Below, one piece after another: positions 56,240-64,000 of a stretch of DNA of 64,000 nucleotides; the stretch's first letter is position 1, and each line of letters opens with the position of its first letter. Origin of the DNA: Siphonodentalium dalli. Lineage: Eukaryota > Mollusca > Scaphopoda > Gadilida > Siphonodentaliidae. The translations under genes and the position numbers were made by a program. The notes under the pieces were generated by a model. That model searched no databases. It was not told the origin of the DNA and saw nothing but the letters and a program-made list of their open reading frames with translations. The DNA lies in assembly GCA_032622095.1 (NCBI GenBank), contig CP136067.1:93612707-93676706 (forward strand), written 5' to 3'.

Positions 56240-59200
56240 GACCCTCTGACCCTAACATTAGCTAGTGCTAGTTAATTGAATTTCACTAGCAGAGACCAAC
56301 ATCAAGCCACATCAAATTCTTTTTATTATGAAATCTCCAAATTGTAAAAAAGAAAAGAAATCTTGAAATTGTAGAAAGAATGACCCTTTGACCCTAGCAT
56401 TAGCTAGTGCTAGTTATGCAATTTCACCAGCAAAGACCAACACCAGGACTAAAAAGCCACATCAAATTCATTTTATTACGAAATCTCAAAATGGTAGGAA
56501 AAAAAAGAAATATTGGAAATTGTAGACAGAATGACCCTTTGACCCGAGCATTAGCTAGTGCTAGTTATTCAATTTTACCAGCAAAGACCAACACCAGGAC
56601 TAAAAAGCCACATCAAATTCTTTGTATTACAAAATCTCTTAGAAAAGAAATATTGGAAATTGTTGAAAGAATGACCTTTTGACCCTAGCATTAGCTAGTG
56701 CTAGTTATTCTATTTCACCAGCAAAGACCAACACCAGGACTAAAAAGCCACATCAAATTATTTTTATTACGAAATCTCAAAATGGTAGGAAAGAGAAGAA
56801 ATCTTGGAATTTGTAGAAAGAATGACCCTTTGATCCGAGCATTAGCTAGTGCTAGTTATTCAATTTCACCAATAAAGACCAACACCAGGACTAAAAAGCC
56901 ACATCAAATTCTTTTTATTACAAAATCTCTAAAATGTAAAAAAGAAAAAATATATTGGAAATTGTAGAAAGAATGACCCTTTGACCCGAGCATTAGCTAG
57001 TGCTAGTTATTCAATATCACCAGCAAAGACCAACACCAGGACTAAAAAGCCACATCAAATTTATTTCATTACGAAATCTCAAAATGGTAGGAAAGAAAAG
57101 AATGACCCTTTGACCCTGACATTAGCTAGTGCTAGTTATTCAATTTCACCAGCAAAGACCAACACCAGGACTAAAAAGCCGCATCAAATTCTTTTTATTA
57201 CAAAATCTCAAAATTGCAGAAAAGAAAAGAAATCTTGGAAATTGTAGAAAGAATGACCCTTTGACCCTAGCATTAGCTAGTGCTAGTTATTCAATTTCAA
57301 CAGCAAAGACCAACACCAGGACTAGAAAGCCATATCAAATTCTTTTTATTACAAAATCTTCTAGAAAAGTAAACAAATCTTGGAAATTGTAGAAAGAATG
57401 ACCCTTTGACCCTGACATTAGCTAGTGCTAGTTATTCAATTTCACCAGCAAAGACCAACACCAGGACTAAAAGTCCACATCAAATTCTGTTTATTACGAA
57501 ATCTCAAAATGTTAGGAAAGAAAAGAAATATTGGAAATTGTAGAAAGAATGACCCTTTGACCCGAGCATTAGCTAGTGCTAGTATTTCAATTTCACCAGC
57601 AAAGACCAACACCAGGACTAAAAAGCCACATCAAGTTCTTTTTATTATGAAATCTCGTTGAAAAGAAAGCTTGGAAATTGTAGACAGAATGACCCTTTGA
57701 CCCTGACATTAGCTAGTGCTAGTTATTCAATTTCACCAGCAAAGACCAACACCAGGACTAAAAAGCCACATCAAATTCTTTATTACGAAATATCAAAATT
57801 GCAGAAAAGAAAAGAAATCTTGGAAATTGTAGAAAGAATGACCCTTTGACCCGAGCATTATCTAGTGCTAGTATTTCAATTTCACCAGCAAAGACCAACA
57901 CCAGGACTAAAAAGCCACATCAAGTTCTTTTTATTATGAAATCTCGTTGAAAAGAAAGCTTGGAAATTGTAGACAGAATGACCCTTTGACCCTGACATTA
58001 GCTAGTGCTAGTTATTCAATTTCACCAGCAAAGACCAACACCAGGACTAAAAAGCCACATCAAATTCTTTATTACGAAATATCAAAATTGCAGAAAAGAA
58101 AAGAAATCTTGGAAATTGTAGAAAGAATGACCCTTTGACCTGAGCATTAGCTAGTGCTAGTTATTCAATTTCACCAGCAAAGACCAACACCAGGACTAAA
58201 AAGCCACATCAAATTAATTTTATTACGAAATCTCAAAATGGTAGGAAAGAAAAGAAATATTGGAAATTGTAGAAAGAATGACCCTTTGACCCGAGCATTA
58301 GCTAGTGCTAGTTATTAAATTTCACCAGCTAAGACCAACACCAGGACTAAAAAGCCACATAAAATTCTTTTTATTACGAAATCTCCAAATTGTAAAAAAG
58401 AAAAGAAATCTTGGAAATTGTAGAAAAAATGACCCTTTGACCCTAGCATTAGCTAGTGCTAGTTATTCAATTTCACCAGCAAAGACCAACACCAGGACTA
58501 AAAAGCCACATCAAATTTATTTCATTACGAAATCTCAAAATGGTAGGAAAGAAAAGAATGACCCTTTGACCCTTGCATTAGCTAGTGCTAGTTATTAAAT
58601 TTCACCAGCAAAGACCAACACCAGGACTAAAAAGCCGCATCAAATTTATTTCATTACGAAATCTCAAAATGGTAGGAAAGAAAAGAATGACCCTTTGACC
58701 CTTGCATTAGCTAGTGCTAGTTATTAAATTTCACCAGCAAAGACCAACACCAGGACTAAAAAGCCACATCAAATTCTTTTTATTACGAAATCTCAAAATT
58801 GCAGAAAAGAAAAGAAATCTTGGAAATTGTAGAAAGAATGACCCTTTGACCCTAGCATTAGCTAGTGCTAGTTATTGAATTTCAACAGCAAAGACCAACA
58901 CCAGGACTAAAAAGACACATCAAATTCTTTTTATTACAAAATCTCCTAGAAAAGTAAACAAATCTTGGAAATTGTAGAAAGAATGACCCTTTGACCCTGA
59001 CATTAGCTGGTACTTGTTATTCAATTTCACCAGCAAAGACCAACACCAGGACTAAAAGGCCACATCAAATTCTGTTTATTACGAAATCTCAAAATGTTAG
59101 GAAAGAAAAGAAATATGGAAATTGTAGAAAGAATGACCCTTTGACCCGAGCATTAGCTAGTGCTAGTATTTCAATTTCACCAGCAAAGACCAACACCAGG

Positions 59201-62200
59201 ACTAAAAAGCCACATCAAGTTCTTTTTATTATAAAATCTCGTTGAAAAGAAAGCTTGGAAATTGTAGACAGAATGACCCTTTGACCCTAGTATTAGCTAG
59301 TGCTAGTTATTCAATTTCACCAGCAAAGACCAACACCAGGACTAAAAAGCCACATAAAATTTATTTTATTATGAAATCTCAAAATGGTAGAAAAGAAAAG
59401 AAATCTCGGAAATTGTTGAAAGAATGACCCTTTGACCCTAGCATTAGCTAGTGCTAGTTATTCAATATCACCAGCAAAGACCAACACCAGGACTAGAAAG
59501 CCACATCAAATTCTTTGTATTACGAAATCTTATAGAAAAGAAATAAATCTTGGAAATTGTAGAAAGAATGACCCTTTGACCCTAGCATTAGCTAGTGCTA
59601 GTTATTCAATTTCACCAGCAAAGACCAACACCAGGACTAAAAAGCCACATCTAATTCTTTTTATTACAAAATCTCAAAATGGTAGGAAAGAAAAGAAATA
59701 TTGGAAATTGTAGAAAGAATGACCCTTTGACCCGAGCATTAGCTAGTGCTAGTTATTCAATTTCACCAGCAAAGACCAACACCAGGACTAAAAAGCCACA
59801 TCAAATTCTTTATTACGAAATATCAAAATTGCAGAAAAGAAAAGAAATCTTGGAAATTGTAGACAGAATGACCCTTTGACCCTGACATTAGCTGGTACTT
59901 GTTATTCAATTTCACCAGCAAAGACCAACACCAGGACTAAAAAGCCACATCAAATTTATTTTATTACGAAATCTCAAAATGGTAGGAAAGAAAAGAAATA
60001 TTGGAAATTGTAGAAAGAATGACCTTTTGACCCAAGCATTAGTTAGTGCTAGTATTTCAATTTCACCAGCAAAGACCAACACCAGGACTAGAAAGCCACA
60101 TCAAATTCTTTTTTATTACGAAATCTGATAGAAAAGAACAGAAATCTTGGAAATTGTAGAAAGAATGACCCTTTGACCCTAGCATTAGCTTGTTCTAGTT
60201 ATTCAATTTCACCAGCAAAGACCAACACCAGGACTAAAAACCACACCAAATTCTTTTTAACACAAAATCTCAAAATGTAGAAAAGAAATAAATCTTGGAA
60301 ATTGTAGAAAGAATGACCCTTTGACCCTGACATTAGCTGGTACTTGTTATTCAATTTCACCAGCAAAGACCAACACCAGGACTAAAAGGCCGCATCAAAT
60401 TCTTTTTATTAAGAAATCTCAAAATGTTAGGAAAGAAAGGAAATCTAGGAAATTGTATAAAGAATGACCCTTTGACCCTAGCATTAGCTTGTTCTAGTTA
60501 TACAATTTCACCAGCAAAGACCAACACCAGGACTAAAAAGCCACATCAAATTTATTTTATTACGAAATCTCAAAATGTAGAAAAGAAATAAATCTTGGAA
60601 TTTGTAGAAAGAATGACCCTTTGACCCGAGCATTAGCTAGTGCTAGTTATTCAATTTCAACAGCAAAGACCAACACCAGGACTAGAAAGCCATATCAAAT
60701 TCTTTTTATTACAAAATCTCAAAATGTAGAAAGTAAACAAATCTTGGAAATTGTAGAAAGAATGACCTTTTGACCCAAGCATTAGTTAGTGCTAGTATTT
60801 CAATTTCACCAGCAAAGACCAACACCAGGACTAAAAAGCCACATCAAGTTCTTTTTATTATGAAATCTCGTTGAAAAGAAAGCTTGGAAATTGTAGAAAG
60901 AATGACCCTTTGACCCGAGCATTAGCTAGTGCTAGTTATTCAATTTCACCAGCAAAGACCAACACCAGGACTAAAAAGCCACATAAAATTTATTTTATTA
61001 TGAAATCTCAAAATGGTAGAAAAGAAAAGAAATCTCGGAAATTGTTGAAAGAATGACCCTTTGACCCTGACATTAGCTGCTACTTGTTATTCAATTTCAC
61101 CAGCAAAGACCAACACCAGGACTAAAAGGCCACATCAAATTATTTTTATTACGAAATCTCAAAATGTTAGGAAAGAAAAGAAATATTGGAAATTGTAGAC
61201 AGAATGACCCTTTGACCCGAGCATTAGCTAGTGCTAGTTATTCAATTTCACCAGCAAACGCCAACCCCACGACTAAAAAGCCACATCAAATTCTTTTTAT
61301 TACAAAATCTCAAAATTGTAGAAAAGAAAAGAAATCTTGGAAATTGTAGAAAGAATGACCCTTTGACCCAAGCATTAGCTAGTGCTAGTATTTAAATTTC
61401 ACCAGCAAAGACCAACACCAGGACTAGAAAGCCACATCAAATTCTTTGTATTACGAAATCTTATAGAAAAGAAAAGAAATCTTGGAAATTGTAGAAAGAA
61501 TGACCCTTTGACCCTGACATTAGCTAGTGCTAGTTATTCAATTTCACCAGCAAAGACCAACACCAGGACTAAAAAGCCACATCAAATTCTTTATTACGAA
61601 ATATCAAAATTGCAGAAAAGAAAAGAAATCTTGGAAATTGTAGAAAGAATGACCCTTTGACCTGAGCATTAGCTAGTGCTAGTTATTCAATTTCACCAGC
61701 AAAGACCAACACCAGGACTAAAAAGCCACATCAAATTAATTTTATTACGAAATCTCAAAATGGTAGGAAAGAAAAGAAATATTGGAAATTGTAGAAAGAA
61801 TGACCCTTTGACCCGAGCATTAGCTAGTGCTAGTTATTAAATTTCACCAGCTAAGACCAACACCAGGACTAAAAAGCCACATAAAATTCTTTTTATTACG
61901 AAATCTCCAAATTGTAAAAAAGAAAAGAAATCTTGGAAATTGTAGAAAAAATGACCCTTTGACCCTAGCATTAGCTAGTGCTAGTTATTCAATTTCACCA
62001 GCAAAGACCAACACCAGGACTAAAAAGCCACATCAAATTTATTTCATTACGAAATCTCAAAATGGTAGGAAAGAAAAGAATGACCCTTTGACCCTTGCAT
62101 TAGCTAGTGCTAGTTATTAAATTTCACCAGCAAAGACCAACACCAGGACTAAAAAGCCGCATCAAATTTATTTCATTACGAAATCTCAAAATGGTAGGAA

Positions 62201-64000
62201 AGAAAAGAATGACCCTTTGACCCTTGCATTAGCTAGTGCTAGTTATTAAATTTCACCAGCAAAGACCAACACCAGGACTAAAAAGCCACATCAAATTCTT
62301 TTTATTACGAAATCTCAAAATTGCAGAAAAGAAAAGAAATCTTGGAAATTGTAGAAAGAATGACCCTTTGACCCTAGCATTAGCTAGTGCTAGTTATTGA
62401 ATTTCAACAGCAAAGACCAACACCAGGACTAAAAAGACACATCAAATTCTTTTTATTACAAAATCTCCTAGAAAAGTAAACAAATCTTGGAAATTGTAGA
62501 AAGAATGACCCTTTGACCCTGACATTAGCTGGTACTTGTTATTCAATTTCACCAGCAAAGACCAACACCAGGACTAAAAGGCCACATCAAATTCTGTTTA
62601 TTACGAAATCTCAAAATGTTAGGAAAGAAAAGAAATATGGAAATTGTAGAAAGAATGACCCTTTGACCCGAGCATTAGCTAGTGCTAGTATTTCAATTTC
62701 ACCAGCAAAGACCAACACCAGGACTAAAAAGCCACATCAAGTTCTTTTTATTATAAAATCTCGTTGAAAAGAAAGCTTGGAAATTGTAGACAGAATGACC
62801 CTTTGACCCTAGTATTAGCTAGTGCTAGTTATTCAATTTCACCAGCAAAGACCAACACCAGGACTAAAAAGCCACATAAAATTTATTTTATTATGAAATC
62901 TCAAAATGGTAGAAAAGAAAAGAAATCTCGGAAATTGTTGAAAGAATGACCCTTTGACCCTAGCATTAGCTAGTGCTAGTTATTCAATATCACCAGCAAA
63001 GACCAACACCAGGACTAGAAAGCCACATCAAATTCTTTGTATTACGAAATCTTATAGAAAAGAAATAAATCTTGGAAATTGTAGAAAGAATGACCCTTTG
63101 ACCCTAGCATTAGCTAGTGCTAGTTATTCAATTTCACCAGCAAAGACCAACACCAGGACTAAAAAGCCACATCTAATTCTTTTTATTACAAAATCTCAAA
63201 ATGGTAGGAAAGAAAAGAAATATTGGAAATTGTAGAAAGAATGACCCTTTGACCCGAGCATTAGCTAGTGCTAGTTATTCAATTTCACCAGCAAAGACCA
63301 ACACCAGGACTAAAAAGCCACATCAAATTCTTTATTACGAAATATCAAAATTGCAGAAAAGAAAAGAAATCTTGGAAATTGTAGACAGAATGACCCTTTG
63401 ACCCTGACATTAGCTGGTACTTGTTATTCAATTTCACCAGCAAAGACCAACACCAGGACTAAAAAGCCACATCAAATTTATTTTATTACGAAATCTCAAA
63501 ATGGTAGGAAAGAAAAGAAATATTGGAAATTGTAGAAAGAATGACCTTTTGACCCAAGCATTAGTTAGTGCTAGTATTTCAATTTCACCAGCAAAGACCA
63601 ACACCAGGACTAGAAAGCCACATCAAATTCTTTTTTATTACGAAATCTGATAGAAAAGAACAGAAATCTTGGAAATTGTAGAAAGAATGACCCTTTGACC
63701 CTAGCATTAGCTTGTTCTAGTTATTCAATTTCACCAGCAAAGACCAACACCAGGACTAAAAACCACACCAAATTCTTTTTAACACAAAATCTCAAAATGT
63801 AGAAAAGAAATAAATCTTGGAAATTGTAGAAAGAATGACCCTTTGACCCTGACATTAGCTGGTACTTGTTATTCAATTTCACCAGCAAAGACCAACACCA
63901 GGACTAAAAGGCCGCATCAAATTCTTTTTATTAAGAAATCTCAAAATGTTAGGAAAGAAAGGAAATCTAGGAAATTGTATAAAGAATGACCCTTTGACCC
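56240..64000. repeat. ~146-bp satellite array, about 53 copies, reaching the window edge
   Basis: The unit contains TGACCCTTTGACCC, GCATTAGCTAGTGCTAGTTA, TTCACCAGCAAAGACCAACA, CCAGGACTAAAAAGCCACAT and AAATCTTGGAAATTGTAGAA. Unit length is mostly 142-153 bp, with 128-bp variants lacking an AATATTGGAAATTGTAG segment. 61500-64000 repeats 57978-60478 with an offset of 3,522 bp, apparently without differences in the parts I compared, so units are organised in a higher-order repeat of about 24. Short open frames reading SISPAKTNTRTKKPH arise from the unit and shift frame between copies, so they are not coding. Confidence 0.95.

Noticed and set aside
56407-63401. Many frames encoding SISPAKTNTRTKKPH-type repeats
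   Set aside because: They follow the satellite unit, switch frame with unit length and stop within one or two units. No start, splice or conservation signal supports translation.

Overview
This is an intron-rich, AT-rich animal nuclear window. It carries part of one large gene on the + strand that encodes a protein built from repeated MAM domains (meprin/A5/mu; extracellular adhesion and interaction modules). I place 16 exons between 8622 and 55853, adding up to 3,323 coding bases, or about 1,107 codons. They cover seven MAM domains. The first lacks its opening exon and the last lacks its closing exon, so the gene runs past both the start of the identified exons and the right edge. No start codon, signal peptide, membrane segment, promoter or stop codon was found. 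The MAM expansion, the split exons and the swarm of short inverted-repeat elements fit an invertebrate, most probably a lophotrochozoan such as a mollusc. That assignment is inference; no marker gene fixes the species.

Gene logic. Most domains use exon A (CDFE...DHT), exon B (GxYMFIEAS...NVY...) and exon C (xxFEGVRGxxYRGDIAxDD...C). Introns are phase 1 at A/B, phase 0 at B/C and phase 1 between domains, so each domain is a symmetric 1-1 cassette that can duplicate without breaking the frame. Domains 2 and 3 have A and B fused. Domain 5's C exon is fused to domain 6's A exon. Domain 6 has an extra intron in B with a GC-AG donor, and its B and C are fused. The four conserved MAM cysteines are present wherever the relevant exon is seen.

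Layout. 1-1630: unresolved sequence with coding-like frames. 1630-2935: 1.3-kb palindrome. 3234-8262: two inverted-word elements. 8622-14402: domains 1-2 in a bed of MITEs. 14881-21135: 6.25-kb element with others nested inside it. 22162-23470: hAT-like element and MITE. 23697-34242: domains 2 (end) to 4, with a 43-bp tandem array at 25610-27795. 35143-44974: domain 5, split by a 6.8-kb TA-flanked element (36446-43247) and a hAT-like element with a perfect 8-bp target duplication (43805-44691). 44975-49256: 39-bp minisatellite and a TA-flanked element bounded by 22-bp word arrays. 49544-55853: domains 5 (end) to 7. 56240-64000: about 53 copies of a roughly 146-bp satellite with a 3,522-bp higher-order repeat.

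Two themes stand out. First, at least eight elements share one architecture: ends made of arrays of a short self-complementary word, with a different word in each. Second, mobile elements and local duplications sit on splice sites. Three exons have a tandem duplication across their 5' splice site, and three acceptors have an inverted-repeat element ending within about 13-22 bp. Splice sites were called by eye from reading-frame continuity and MAM homology; no transcript data were available.
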